Shown: positions 25,360 through 33,791 of the stretch, in pieces
Position numbering within the stretch: the first letter of the stretch is position 1
How the letters are laid out: the number at the start of each line of letters is the position of its first letter
From: Streptomyces atratus
Lineage (GTDB): Bacteria; Actinomycetota; Actinomycetes; Streptomycetales; Streptomycetaceae
Reading direction: 5' to 3'
Assembly: GCF_014648655.1 (NCBI RefSeq)
Contig: NZ_BMRN01000032.1
Span: forward strand, 1 to 64,000
Length of the DNA stretch: 64,000 nucleotides
Notes under the pieces: model-generated
The model's input: only the letters and a program-made list of their open reading frames with translations
The model's database searches: none
What the model was told of the DNA's origin: nothing
Program-made: the position numbers and the translations under genes

Positions 25360-25428
25360 GAGAGCAGTGCTCTCGCTTGAGATCAGTGTGTATGGAAGTG
25401 GCGCTTAAAAGCAAGAGCAGTGCTCTCG
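25360..25428. promoter_or_regulatory. two TetR operator palindromes
   Basis: The perfect palindromic core AGAGCAGTGCTCT (symmetrical around the central G/C pair) occurs at 25361-25373 within GAGAGCAGTGCTCTC (25360-25374) and again at 25414-25426. The centres are 53 bp apart, about five helical turns. Both lie between the divergent Ddn-like gene and the TetR gene, an arrangement typical for autoregulated TetR pairs. Binding is inferred. Confidence 0.75.
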
Positions 25429-25468
25429 TTGTTGGTCGGCGCTCTTTGTTCGTGGCAGACTGAAGACC

Positions 25469-26185
25469 ATGAGCGCTATCCGAGGAGCCAGGGAACGGGC
25501 CCGCATCGAGGTCACCGCCGCCATCAAGGACGAGGCGAGGAAACAACTCGCGGCCGAGGGCGCCGCAAAGCTCTCGCTGCGCGCCGTGGCACGGGAACTC
25601 GGAATGGCGTCCTCCGCGCTCTACCGCTACTTCCCCAGCCGGGACGAACTGCTCACGGCCCTGATCGTCGATGCGTACGACTCCGTGGGCGAGAGCGCCG
25701 AGGCCGCCCACCGGGCCGCCCGTGCCGACGCCGCCCCCCACATCACCCGCTGGACCGTCGTCGCCCACGCCGTACGCGACTGGGCCCTCGCCCACCCCCA
25801 TGAGTACGCACTGATCTACGGCTCGCCCGTGCCGGGTTACAGCGCACCGCAGGCGACGATCGGTCCCGCCTCCCGCGTCGGTCTCGTCCTGATCGCGGTC
25901 GTCGGCGAGGCCTACCGCACGGACGGTCTCGCCCTGCCGCCGCTCGCCGACGAGCTGCGCGCCGAGGCCGGGCGGATGGTCGCCGAGTTCGCCCCCGACC
26001 TTCCTCAGGAGGTCGTCGCCCCACTGATCGCCGCCTGGTCGCAGCTGTTCGGGCTGATCTCCTTCGAGATCTTCGGCCAGTTCAACCGGGTGGTGGAGGC
26101 CCGGGAGGTCTTCTTCCGGGAAGCCGTCACCGAACTGGCCCGCACGCTCGGCCTGCTCGGCCCCCGCAGCAGCCGGAGAGGATGA
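25469..26185 (+). CDS. TetR-family transcriptional regulator
   Basis: The product is 238 residues. The N-terminal TetR helix-turn-helix is clear (KLSLRAVARELGMASSALYRY, then FPSRDELLTALI). The C-terminal ligand domain resembles the TetR_C_13/WHG type with VVAHAVRDWALAHPHEYALIYGSPVPGYSAP, a conserved motif of that group. It likely represses itself and the divergent Ddn-like gene through the two palindromes. The inducer is unknown. Confidence 0.9.
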   Translation: MSAIRGARERARIEVTAAIKDEARKQLAAEGAAKLSLRAVARELGMASSALYRYFPSRDELLTALIVDAYDSVGESAEAAHRAARADAAPHITRWTVVAHAVRDWALAHPHEYALIYGSPVPGYSAPQATIGPASRVGLVLIAVVGEAYRTDGLALPPLADELRAEAGRMVAEFAPDLPQEVVAPLIAAWSQLFGLISFEIFGQFNRVVEAREVFFREAVTELARTLGLLGPRSSRRG

Positions 26186-26280
26186 GGCACGTCCCCGCCG
26201 ACCTCGTCCGACGTACTCCACAGGGAGTACGGGTGATCACCACGCCCGGCTGACGCCGCCTCCGCGGCTCGGGGTCTAGC

Positions 26281-27531
26281 GTGGCCGACATGGAAGAGCA
26301 ACACTCACACTGGGCGCACGGCGGGCCGCCGCGCTGGCTGACAGGGGCGCCGGGGCACTATGCCTCCCGGCTGCCCTGGCCGTCGACGATCCTGCTCGGT
26401 GCCGTCGTCATGGTCGGTTCGACCATCGCGGCCCGGGGGCAGATGGACGAGCGGGCGCCGCTGGACATCTTTGCGCGGCTGTTGCTCTTCCTGGCCGTCG
26501 CCGTACTTCTGCTGCGCCACCGCCACCCCGTGGTGGCCGTCTTCGGCAGTTCGGCCGCAGCGATGATCTACCTCGCGGCCGGCTATCCGTACGGACCGGT
26601 TTTCCTTGCCGTTGCCGTGGGCTGCTTCAGCGCCGTTGTCTCCGGACACCGGCGGGCCGCCTGGACGGCCGTCGGGATGGTGTGGCTGGGGCACGTCCTG
26701 GTGGCCCACTGGCTCTACCGGTGGCTGCCGCCCTCCGACGATCACCCCGCCGCCTGGGGGCAGGAACTGGGCGTTGCCGCTTGGGTGGTGGCCATCATCG
26801 CCGCTGCCGAGTTCGTACGCGTGCGCCGTGAGCAGTGGGCGGATCAGCGCGCGGAGCGGGAGGCCGCGGAGCAGCGCCGGGCCGACGAGGAGCGGCTGCG
26901 GATGGCGCGCGAGCTCCATGATGTCCTGGCCCACAGCATCTCCGTCATCAACGTCCAGTCGAGTGTGGGTCTCGCGTTGCTGGACTCCGACCCCGAGCAG
27001 GCCCGTACCGCCCTCACCACCATCAAGGCCGCCAGCAAGGAGGCGCTGGGCGAGGTCCGCCAGGTCCTCGACACCCTGCGTACCCCTGGAGACGCCCCCA
27101 GGACCCCGGCTCCCGGACTCGACAGGCTCCCCGAGCTCGTCGAACAGGCGGCGGGCGCCGGGCTGACCGTCACCGTCGAGACCGATGGCGTACGCGGCGC
27201 GGTGCCGCCCGGCACGGATCTTGCCGCCTTCCGGATCGTGCAGGAGGCGTTGACGAATGTGGTCCGGCACTCCGGATCGCGCACCGCGCAGGTCCGTATC
27301 GGTTACGGGCCCGCCCGCATCCGGCTCCGTATCGACGACGAAGGCCCCGCCACCGGTGACGACGCAGGGGGCAGCGGCAACGGGCTGGCAGGAATGCGGG
27401 AGCGGGCCGCCGCACTGCGTGGCACGATCGAGGCGGGTCCCCGGGCCGACGGCGGCTTCCGGGTGCGTGCCGAGCTTCCGCTGTCGTCCGATTCGCCCGA
27501 CGCGGCAGCGCACAAGGAGGAGACACCGTGA
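26281..27531 (+). CDS. NarL-type sensor histidine kinase
   Basis: The product is 416 residues. The N-terminal third contains about four to five membrane helices (for example ILLGAVVMVGSTIAA, LLLFLAVAVLLLRH, VFLAVAVGCFSAVVSG and VAAWVVAIIAAAEFV). A short coiled coil follows, then the HisKA_3 dimerisation motif MARELHDVLAHSISVINVQS with the phospho-acceptor His near residue 214, and an HATPase domain (FRIVQEALTNVVRHSG, then GNGLAGMRERAAALRG). Its stop overlaps the response-regulator start by four bases. GTG 26281 or ATG 26290 is the start. The signal is unknown. Confidence 0.92.
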   Translation: MADMEEQHSHWAHGGPPRWLTGAPGHYASRLPWPSTILLGAVVMVGSTIAARGQMDERAPLDIFARLLLFLAVAVLLLRHRHPVVAVFGSSAAAMIYLAAGYPYGPVFLAVAVGCFSAVVSGHRRAAWTAVGMVWLGHVLVAHWLYRWLPPSDDHPAAWGQELGVAAWVVAIIAAAEFVRVRREQWADQRAEREAAEQRRADEERLRMARELHDVLAHSISVINVQSSVGLALLDSDPEQARTALTTIKAASKEALGEVRQVLDTLRTPGDAPRTPAPGLDRLPELVEQAAGAGLTVTVETDGVRGAVPPGTDLAAFRIVQEALTNVVRHSGSRTAQVRIGYGPARIRLRIDDEGPATGDDAGGSGNGLAGMRERAAALRGTIEAGPRADGGFRVRAELPLSSDSPDAAAHKEETP

Positions 27532-28193
27532 TCCGGGTACTGCTCGCCGACGATCAGCTGCTGGTCAGGGCCGGTTTCCGGGCCCTGCTGGACGCTCAGC
27601 CCGACATCGAGGTGGCGGGGGAGGCTGCCGACGGTGAGGAGGCCGTACGCTTGGTGCGCGAACTGCGGCCGGACACCGTGCTGATGGACATCCGGATGCC
27701 GCATCTCGACGGCCTGGCCGCGACCCGTGCCATCACCGGGGACTTTGAACTGAGCGGCGTCAAGGTGGTCATGCTCACCACCTTCGAGCTCGACGAGTAC
27801 GTCTTCGAGGCGATCCGCTCCGGTGCCTCCGGCTTTCTCGTCAAGGACACCGAACCGGAGGAGCTGCTGCGGGCGGTACGTGCGGTGGTGGGCGGCGACG
27901 CCCTGCTCTCACCGGGGGTCACCCGACGGCTGATCGCCGAGTTCGCGGCCCGGTCCAAGGAGCCCGCGGCGGCATCGGGGCTGAGCGAACTCACCGAACG
28001 CGAAAGAGAGGTGATGGCACTGGTAGGCATAGGGCTCTCCAACGAGGAGATCGCCCGCCGGCTGGTCGTCAGCCCGCTCACCGCCAAGACCCACGTCAGC
28101 CGCACCATGGTGAAGCTCGGCGCCCGCGACCGGGCCCAACTCGTCGTGCTCGCCTATGAGTCGGGGCTCGTACGTCCCGGCTGGCTCGGCTGA
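27528..28193 (+). CDS. NarL/LuxR-family response regulator
   Basis: The product is 221 residues: a receiver domain with the acidic pair in VLLADDQLLVRAGFRALLD, the phospho-acceptor Asp in VLMDIRMPHLDGL, and Lys in FLVKDTEPEELL, followed by a C-terminal LuxR helix-turn-helix (LTEREREVMALVGIGLSNEE, IARRLVVSPLTAKTHV). It is translationally coupled to the kinase (ATGA overlap). No obvious target gene is adjacent. Confidence 0.93.
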   Translation: MIRVLLADDQLLVRAGFRALLDAQPDIEVAGEAADGEEAVRLVRELRPDTVLMDIRMPHLDGLAATRAITGDFELSGVKVVMLTTFELDEYVFEAIRSGASGFLVKDTEPEELLRAVRAVVGGDALLSPGVTRRLIAEFAARSKEPAAASGLSELTEREREVMALVGIGLSNEEIARRLVVSPLTAKTHVSRTMVKLGARDRAQLVVLAYESGLVRPGWLG

Positions 28194-28289
28194 CCCGGCC
28201 ACGGCGGAGGGTGCGCAACCGCCTGTGGTCCGAACCGTCGCAGGTGCGGTGGCCGGCGGGCGAGAACTCCCCGTCGGCCACCGCACCTT

Positions 28290-28570
28290 CCCCCTCGCCG
28301 GGTGGTCGGTCGCGCACGGATACCTTCTGCGCGGCGGACGCCTCGGCTGCGGCGGGGGTCAGCGGGTTCGCGCTGCGCCGCTCGATGGTGACGAAGACGG
28401 TCAGCAGTACGGCGACAGCGAGGAACGACAACAGCGTGCGGCGGAGACCCAGTCGGCCTCCGGGCCTGAACGACCGTGAAACCCGGCAGCGGCATGGAAG
28501 CCGTGCCGGTGACGGCGCCCGGCAGGTCGTAGCCGCGGTGGGTGTCCTCGCGCTGCACGCACAGGACGCT
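28290..28570 (-). pseudogene. EmrB/QacA-type MFS transporter fragment
   Basis: The minus strand encodes QREDTHRGYDLPGAVTGT, then in another frame FTVVQARRP, then LRRTLLSFLAVAVLLTVFV and TIERRSANPL. These are consecutive parts of a 14-helix drug-efflux MFS protein (loop, helix, loop, helix 8 region). At least one frameshift separates them, and both ends are missing. The neighbouring MarR remnant on the other strand fits a former divergent regulator-transporter pair. Confidence 0.5.
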
Positions 28571-28890
28571 CTGTGAGCTCGGCCGCGAGCTGCACCAACA
28601 CGGCCTCGGCACCAGCGATTTCGAGGTGCTCGACGCCTCGCGGAGGGCGCGGCGGAGGACGGCAGCTCCGCCTGTCGTGTACAGGAACTGGCTGCCCGGG
28701 TCCACCTCGGCCAGAGCGCGCTGTCCCGTCCGGTCGCTCGCTTGGAGAAGGACGACATGGTGTGCAGCGGGGACCGGCGAGGTGTCCGGGTCGAGCTGAC
28801 GGCGAAGGGCCGGGCACGTCACGCCGAGGTGAGACCGTCGTAGAGGCCGGTGCTCGCCCGCATGCTGAACGAACCGAGGCGCTGAGCGCC
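28566..28890 (+). pseudogene. MarR-family regulator fragment
   Basis: The plus strand encodes LCELGRELHQHGLGTSDFEV, followed after a frame change by VQELAARVHLGQSALSRPVA and RLEKDDMVCSGDRRGVRVEL. This is the winged-helix DNA-binding part of a MarR protein, including the wing with DRRGVRV. Stops and frame changes before and after (stop 28841-28843, then EAGARPHAERTEAL continuing) show decay. It is the remnant partner of the MFS fragment. Confidence 0.55.
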
Positions 28891-28921
28891 TCGCCGTGCG
28901 GTGTCCCGCCCCGGCCTGCTG

Positions 28922-29677
28922 TCACGACCAGGTGACTCCGGAGTTCTCGCACCAGAGCCGGGCCGGCTCCGGGTCGCCCGTCAGCGTGATCGCCGTGAGC
29001 GGCAGCCGGTTCCAGAGCATCAGATGGAGCTGCTCGGCCGTCGCGCTCAACTCGCAGTCCGCAGAGCCCTCTTCGGGTGCCGCTTCATGCCGTACGGTCT
29101 GCGGCGGTTCCGACGAGAGCCGCACGGTCCAGGTGGCATCCGTGTCCGTGGCCCGTACCCGCAGGGAACGCGGCTTTTCCGTACGCACTTTGCTCTTCGG
29201 GCGGGCGTGGAATCCGCGCAGCAGCTCGTCGATTCCGTCCACCGCGTGATCGGCCGCCAACGGTGACAACCGCCCGCCGCGTGCCGACTCCGCGTCCACC
29301 CGGTGAATCGTGGTCTCGTGCGCCTGCCGCCGGGCCCAGAAGGCCAGTGGCGACGGCGCGGGCATGAAGGTCCAGCACTCCAGTCCGGCCGGTGCGGCCG
29401 CCAGCGCGTCGACCAGGAGACCGTGGCCCTCGCGGAACCAGTCGAGCAGCTCGGGCCCGTCCAGCTCCGGTTCCCCGCCGTCCGGGTGGTACGACGTGTG
29501 GCCCTCGACGACGAACGCGGTCGCCCAGCGGTGCACCATCCCGGTGTGCCGGAGCAGATCGCGCACCTGCCAGCCCGGGCAGGTCGGCACCGGTGCCCCG
29601 GTTCCCGCACCCTGTGCCGCGGTCGCCAGCAGCTGTCCCTCGACGGTCAGGGACTTGATGTGGTCCGTGATTTCCAT
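28922..29677 (-). CDS. maleylpyruvate isomerase-family mycothiol-dependent protein
   Basis: The product is 251 residues. The N-terminal DinB-like MDMPI_N domain shows VPTCPGWQVRDLLRHTGMVH (metal-ligand His region) and ARRQAHETTIHRVDAESARG (two more His ligands). The C-terminal MDMPI_C domain ends with LWNRLPLTAITLTGDPEPARL. Family members transfer or isomerise substrates with mycothiol; the substrate here is unknown. It is cytosolic. The length is normal and the start is ATG 29677. Confidence 0.85.
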   Translation of the reverse strand: MEITDHIKSLTVEGQLLATAAQGAGTGAPVPTCPGWQVRDLLRHTGMVHRWATAFVVEGHTSYHPDGGEPELDGPELLDWFREGHGLLVDALAAAPAGLECWTFMPAPSPLAFWARRQAHETTIHRVDAESARGGRLSPLAADHAVDGIDELLRGFHARPKSKVRTEKPRSLRVRATDTDATWTVRLSSEPPQTVRHEAAPEEGSADCELSATAEQLHLMLWNRLPLTAITLTGDPEPARLWCENSGVTWS

Positions 29678-29698
29678 GGTCTCGATTGTGCCAGCGGT

Positions 29699-30067
29699 TC
29701 AGGCTCCCTGGGGGTGGGCGGTGCGAGTCCGGCTGCCGCCGCGCACCAGTCGTACGCACCAGCCGAGGGCGAGCGACTGCAGCACTACGGACACGACCAG
29801 GGCGAGGTGGACGAACCAGGCGGGTCCGGCCGCCTCCGCGCCCCACAGCGCGCTGCCGATGAAGAAGACGAACACGGTGGGTGCCGCAAGGAGGAACAGC
29901 CAGACCCCGGCGAACGAGGTGTCCTCGTGTGCGACGAACAGGATGTCCACGCTGACGAACACAGCGGCCGCCAGGACGAGGCCGAGGTAGATCAGCGAGG
30001 CGGTATTGCCGAAGGTCAGCCGCGCGAGCGTGCGGACGTGCTGCTTGTCGATGACCGGCTTGTTCAT
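29699..30067 (-). CDS. SCO4225-family membrane protein
   Basis: The product is 122 residues from ATG 30067, with GGGGAG upstream (the frame is open to 30100). Three or four hydrophobic helices are present: LIYLGLVLAAAVFVSVDILFV, WLFLLAAPTVFVFFIGSAL and WFVHLALVVSVVLQSLAL. The length and pattern match the Streptomyces SCO4225-type proteins of unknown function. It lies upstream of and co-directional with the mycothiol-dependent isomerase-like gene. Confidence 0.65.
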   Translation of the reverse strand: MNKPVIDKQHVRTLARLTFGNTASLIYLGLVLAAAVFVSVDILFVAHEDTSFAGVWLFLLAAPTVFVFFIGSALWGAEAAGPAWFVHLALVVSVVLQSLALGWCVRLVRGGSRTRTAHPQGA

Positions 30068-30147
30068 GGCCCGCTCCCCGTAGATGGATGACGCTTCCAT
30101 CGTGTCTCCGGGGAGCTGTTCCTCCCTGAGTACGGCTACTTAATCGC

Positions 30148-31362
30148 TCATGTGTGCGCCGCGCTGCGTGCTCCGTACCCCAGTACCGCGGCCGCGGCGG
30201 CCAGCAGCGCCACTGTGGTGAGGGCCAGGGGGAGGGAGAACCAGTCGGCCAGGAAGCCGATCGCGGGCGGTCCGAGCAGCATCCCGCCGTAGCCGAGCGT
30301 CGACGCGGCGGCCACTCCACCGGGCCCGGCCAGCTCACCGGCCCGGCCGACCGCGACGGGGAAGATGTTGGCCAGACCGAGACCGGTGACGGCGAAACCG
30401 AGGAGCGCCAGCCAGGTGGTCGGGGCGAGCGAGCCGAGCAGCATCCCGGCGGCGGCCGTCGCACCGCCCGCGACGAGGGTCCGGGTCTGGCCGAGCCGTT
30501 CGAGCAGTGCCGTGCCGCTGAGCCGGCCGGCCGTCATGGCCAGTGCGAACAGGGAGTATCCGGCGGCGGCGATGCCCGGGTGGGCGTGCAGGTCCTGTTC
30601 CAGATGGAGGGCGCCCCAGTCGGCCAGCGCGCCTTCGCCGTACGCGGTGCAGAGCGCGATCACGCCGAACAGGAGCACCATGCGGCGGGCCCGCCCGGCC
30701 GGTCGCCGCGGCTTCTCGGCGTCGTCGGCCGTGGATGCGGGCTTCGGCGCCGGTTGGCGCAGCAGCACCGGTCCGGTCGCCGCGGTGACCAGGAGTCCGA
30801 TTCCGGTGAGGACGAAGAGATGCGTGGCGGGGGAGAGGCCGCCCGCGACCAGTCCGCCGAGCCCGGCACCGACCATTCCGCCGAGGCTGAACGCGGCGTG
30901 GAAGCTGGGCATCACGGGACGCCGCAGGGCAGCGACCAGGTCGACCGCCGCGCTGTTCATCGCCACGTTCATCCCGCCGTACGCGGCGCCGAAGACCAGC
31001 AGCACCAGGCCGAGTGCGAGCGCCGAATGCGTCTGAGCGGGCAGGGCGATGCTGAGGGGGAGCAGAACACCGCAGACCACGGTCACCGGATGGCTGCCGA
31101 AGCGTCGGCACAGCCGGCCCGTGAGCATCATGGTCACCACGGCCCCGGCGGATACGCCGAGCAGGGCGAGGCCCAGGGTGGAGGCCGAGGCGCCGGTCTG
31201 GTGCTTGATGGCCGGGATGCGGACCACCCATCCGGCGAAGAGGAAGCCGTCGAGGGCGAAGAACACGGTCAGCGCGGTACGGAGGCGGGCCAACGAAGGT
31301 GGGGCGGTGTCTTTGCCCGGTCCCCCCGGTAGGGCCGTCCGCAGTTTGTTTAGTTGCGGCAC
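30148..31362 (-). CDS. MFS transporter
   Basis: The product is about 404 residues from GTG 31362, with roughly twelve hydrophobic segments. Family features include FFALDGFLFAGWVVRIPAIK (helix 1), MLTGRLCRRFGSHPVTVVCG (the loop 2-3 signature with basic residues) and YGGMNVAMNSAAVDLVAAL. Such YbjJ/FucP-like permeases export or import small solutes; the substrate is unknown. It is divergent from a ROK regulator 121 bp away, which may control it. The frame upstream of the chosen start is not coding. Confidence 0.85.
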   Translation of the reverse strand: MPQLNKLRTALPGGPGKDTAPPSLARLRTALTVFFALDGFLFAGWVVRIPAIKHQTGASASTLGLALLGVSAGAVVTMMLTGRLCRRFGSHPVTVVCGVLLPLSIALPAQTHSALALGLVLLVFGAAYGGMNVAMNSAAVDLVAALRRPVMPSFHAAFSLGGMVGAGLGGLVAGGLSPATHLFVLTGIGLLVTAATGPVLLRQPAPKPASTADDAEKPRRPAGRARRMVLLFGVIALCTAYGEGALADWGALHLEQDLHAHPGIAAAGYSLFALAMTAGRLSGTALLERLGQTRTLVAGGATAAAGMLLGSLAPTTWLALLGFAVTGLGLANIFPVAVGRAGELAGPGGVAAASTLGYGGMLLGPPAIGFLADWFSLPLALTTVALLAAAAAVLGYGARSAAHT

Positions 31363-31483
31363 AAACTCAGCATAGAGGCGTCCGGACAACGGGCGCAACA
31401 TGGCCGCCCGCCGCGGCCGCACGGGGCGCAAGTGCGCCACCGGGGCGTCGGCGGCACCCGCGGATCGTGGGAGACTCGCCCCC

Positions 31484-32698
31484 ATGAACGGCAAGGTGAC
31501 CACCACCCGGACAAAGTTGGAGAGGGGCCGCAGCGCGCTCGGACCCGCGCTGGAACTGGTCCACACCGGACGCGCGCCCACCCGTGCCGTCCTCACCTCC
31601 GAGCTCGGGGTCACCCGGGCGACGGCCGGTGCGGTCGCCGCGGAACTGGAGGCGCTCGGCCTGATCCGGGTCGACTCCCGGCCGGGCTCCGCCGCCGGCT
31701 CGCAGGGCCGCCCCTCGCACCGGCTGGCCATCCGGGAGTCCGGGCCCGTCGCCATCGCCGCGCAGGTGCACGCCGACGGCTTCCGGGCCGCGCTCGTCGG
31801 GCTCGGCGGACGGCTCGTCGCCACCGCCCCCGGGTGTGTCACCGTCACGGCGGACCCGGCGCAGGTCATCGGCGAAGTGGTCGACGACTGTGCCCGGTTG
31901 TTGCGGGACAGCGGCCTGCGCTGTGTCGGTGCGGGCCTCGCGGTGCCGTCCGCGGTCGCCGAACCGGAGGGCACCGCGCTCAACCCGCTGCACATCGCCT
32001 GGCCGGCGGGCGCCCCGGTGCGAGAGATCTTCGCCGCCTGCGTACGGGAAGCGGGCATCCCCGGACCCGCGTTCACCGGGAACGACGTCAACCTCGCCGC
32101 GCTCGCCGAACACCGGCACGGTGCCGGGCGCGGTGCCCAGCATCTGCTCTGTGTGGCCACCGGTCACCGGGGCGTGGGCGGTGCCCTGGTCCTCGACGGC
32201 CGTCTGCACACCGGGAGTTCGGGACTCGCGCTGGAGGTCGGCCATCTCACGGTGAACCCCGAGGGCCGCCCGTGTCACTGCGGCGGCCGCGGCTGCCTCG
32301 ACGTCGAGACCGACCCGCTGGCCTTCCTCATCGCTGCCCGTCGCGAACCCGGTCCGGAGGAGTCACTGCTCAAGCAGGCCGGCGATCTGCTGCGTACGGA
32401 GTACGAGGACGCGGCGGTACGGGGTGCGGCCGAGGAGCTGATCGACCGGCTCGGCCTCGGGCTCGCCGGGCTGGTCAACATCCTCAACCCCGATCGCATC
32501 ATCCTCGGCGGACTGCACCGCGCACTGCTCGACGCGGATCCCGAGCGGCTGCGTGCGGTGGTGGCCGACCGGAGCCTGTGGGGGCGCAGCGGCAGTGTGC
32601 CCATCCTGCCGTGCACGCTCGACCACAACAGCCTGGTGGGGGCGGCGGAACTGGCCTGGCAGCCGGTGCTGGACGATCCGCTGGCCGCGCTTGCGTGA
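31484..32698 (+). CDS. ROK-family transcriptional regulator
   Basis: The product is 404 residues from ATG 31484. The N-terminal winged helix-turn-helix (PTRAVLTSELGVTRATAGAV) is followed by a ROK sugar-kinase-like fold. The zinc motif GRPCHCGGRGCLDVE is present, with GHLTVNPEG before it and the sugar-site Asn-Asp in TGNDVNLAALAEH. It probably senses a sugar and controls the divergent MFS gene. Confidence 0.88.
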   Translation: MNGKVTTTRTKLERGRSALGPALELVHTGRAPTRAVLTSELGVTRATAGAVAAELEALGLIRVDSRPGSAAGSQGRPSHRLAIRESGPVAIAAQVHADGFRAALVGLGGRLVATAPGCVTVTADPAQVIGEVVDDCARLLRDSGLRCVGAGLAVPSAVAEPEGTALNPLHIAWPAGAPVREIFAACVREAGIPGPAFTGNDVNLAALAEHRHGAGRGAQHLLCVATGHRGVGGALVLDGRLHTGSSGLALEVGHLTVNPEGRPCHCGGRGCLDVETDPLAFLIAARREPGPEESLLKQAGDLLRTEYEDAAVRGAAEELIDRLGLGLAGLVNILNPDRIILGGLHRALLDADPERLRAVVADRSLWGRSGSVPILPCTLDHNSLVGAAELAWQPVLDDPLAALA

Positions 32699-32730
32699 GG
32701 GGGCCTCGGGTGCGTTGTGCTCCTCGAGTG

Positions 32731-33300
32731 TCAGGCGGCGGTGTCACCGGGGGCGAGCAGCGCGAGCAGTCCACGCGCGCCCGCGTCGAAGGCGTCCGTC
32801 GAACCGGAGGCGCGGGCCAGCACATAGCCGCCCTGCACCGTCGCGACGATCGTCGCCGCCACGTCCTCGGGAGCCAGAAGGCGGGTGAACTCGCCCTGGT
32901 CCAGGCCCTCCTGGACGATCTCGGCGAGCCTTCCGCGCAGCCAGCCGATCGTCTCGTCGACCGGTGCGCGCAACTCGTCACTGGCGATGACTTCCGGATC
33001 CATCGTCAGCCGGCCGACCGGGCAGCCGCGCAGCACATCGCGCTCGCGCAGGAGATACGTCGAAATCCGCTCATACGCCGTTCCCGGGCCGTCGAACAAC
33101 TGCCCGGCCGTCTCGCGCATCTGCGAGGCCGTGCGGCGGATGGCCGTGAGTGCCAGATCGGGCTTGCCCGCGAAGTGGTGGTACATGCTGCCCTGGCCCG
33201 CCCCCGCCTGCTGCTGTATGGCCTTGGGGCTGGTGCCCACATAGCCGCGCTCCCACAGGAGCTCCTGGGTGGCTTCGATCAGACGGTCCGGAGTGCTCAT
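32731..33300 (-). CDS. TetR-family transcriptional regulator
   Basis: The product is 189 residues from ATG 33300. The helix-turn-helix is GYVGTSPKAIQQQAGAGQGS, followed by MYHHFAGKPDLALTAI. The C-terminal part (RGCPVGRLTMDPEVIASDEL) is like the LmrA/YxaF-type TetR_C domain. An imperfect palindrome overlapping the promoter suggests autoregulation. It is divergent from the SHOCT-ABC operon and may regulate it. Confidence 0.85.
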   Translation of the reverse strand: MSTPDRLIEATQELLWERGYVGTSPKAIQQQAGAGQGSMYHHFAGKPDLALTAIRRTASQMRETAGQLFDGPGTAYERISTYLLRERDVLRGCPVGRLTMDPEVIASDELRAPVDETIGWLRGRLAEIVQEGLDQGEFTRLLAPEDVAATIVATVQGGYVLARASGSTDAFDAGARGLLALLAPGDTAA

Positions 33301-33307
33301 GACTCGA

Positions 33308-33329
33308 CTGTACATACCAGTAGGTACAG
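33308..33329. promoter_or_regulatory. probable TetR operator
   Basis: A 22-bp imperfect palindrome has perfect outer arms CTGTAC (33308-33313) and GTACAG (33324-33329). It lies 8 bp upstream of the TetR start, in the intergenic region shared with the ABC operon. Confidence 0.5.
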
Positions 33330-33500
33330 AATCCGGTGATGTCGGCCCGACGACGGGAGCAGCCGCACATCCGCCACGTACTTCCGAGGGGGTACGCGCA
33401 CGGCCGCCGGCCGTACGACGACTCCGACCCCTCCCGGGGTCAGGCTCGGAGGCGTCAGGAAAACCTGACTGCGAACCCTGAACCGAGGGAGTTGACCGAG

Positions 33501-33791
33501 ATGAACACCCTGGCGTACAGCGGTGGACCCGGACCCTGGATCCTCCTCTTCCCGCTCTTCTGGGCGGCCGCCGCGATCGGCGGCGTCACCCTGCTGCGCC
33601 GTACCGTTCGGCGCGGCCGACGAGGCCCCTGGCAGGCCCGTACCACTCAGGAAGCACCCGCCGAAGGGTCACCGATCACCCTGCTCGGCCGCCGCTTCGC
33701 GGCCGGAGAGGTCGACGAGGACGAGTACTGGCGTCGGCTCTCCGTCCTCGACGAACAGTTCGGCCGCGGCAGCAAGGAAGGAGTGGCATGA
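33501..33791 (+). CDS. SHOCT-domain membrane protein
   Basis: The product is 96 residues from ATG 33501. One N-terminal membrane helix (WILLFPLFWAAAAIGGVTLL) is followed by a basic stretch and a C-terminal SHOCT motif (LGRRFAAGEVDEDEYWRRLS). SHOCT domains are short oligomerisation modules common in actinobacterial membrane proteins. Its stop overlaps the ATP-binding-protein start by four bases, so it belongs to the ABC transporter operon. Confidence 0.75.
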   Translation: MNTLAYSGGPGPWILLFPLFWAAAAIGGVTLLRRTVRRGRRGPWQARTTQEAPAEGSPITLLGRRFAAGEVDEDEYWRRLSVLDEQFGRGSKEGVA

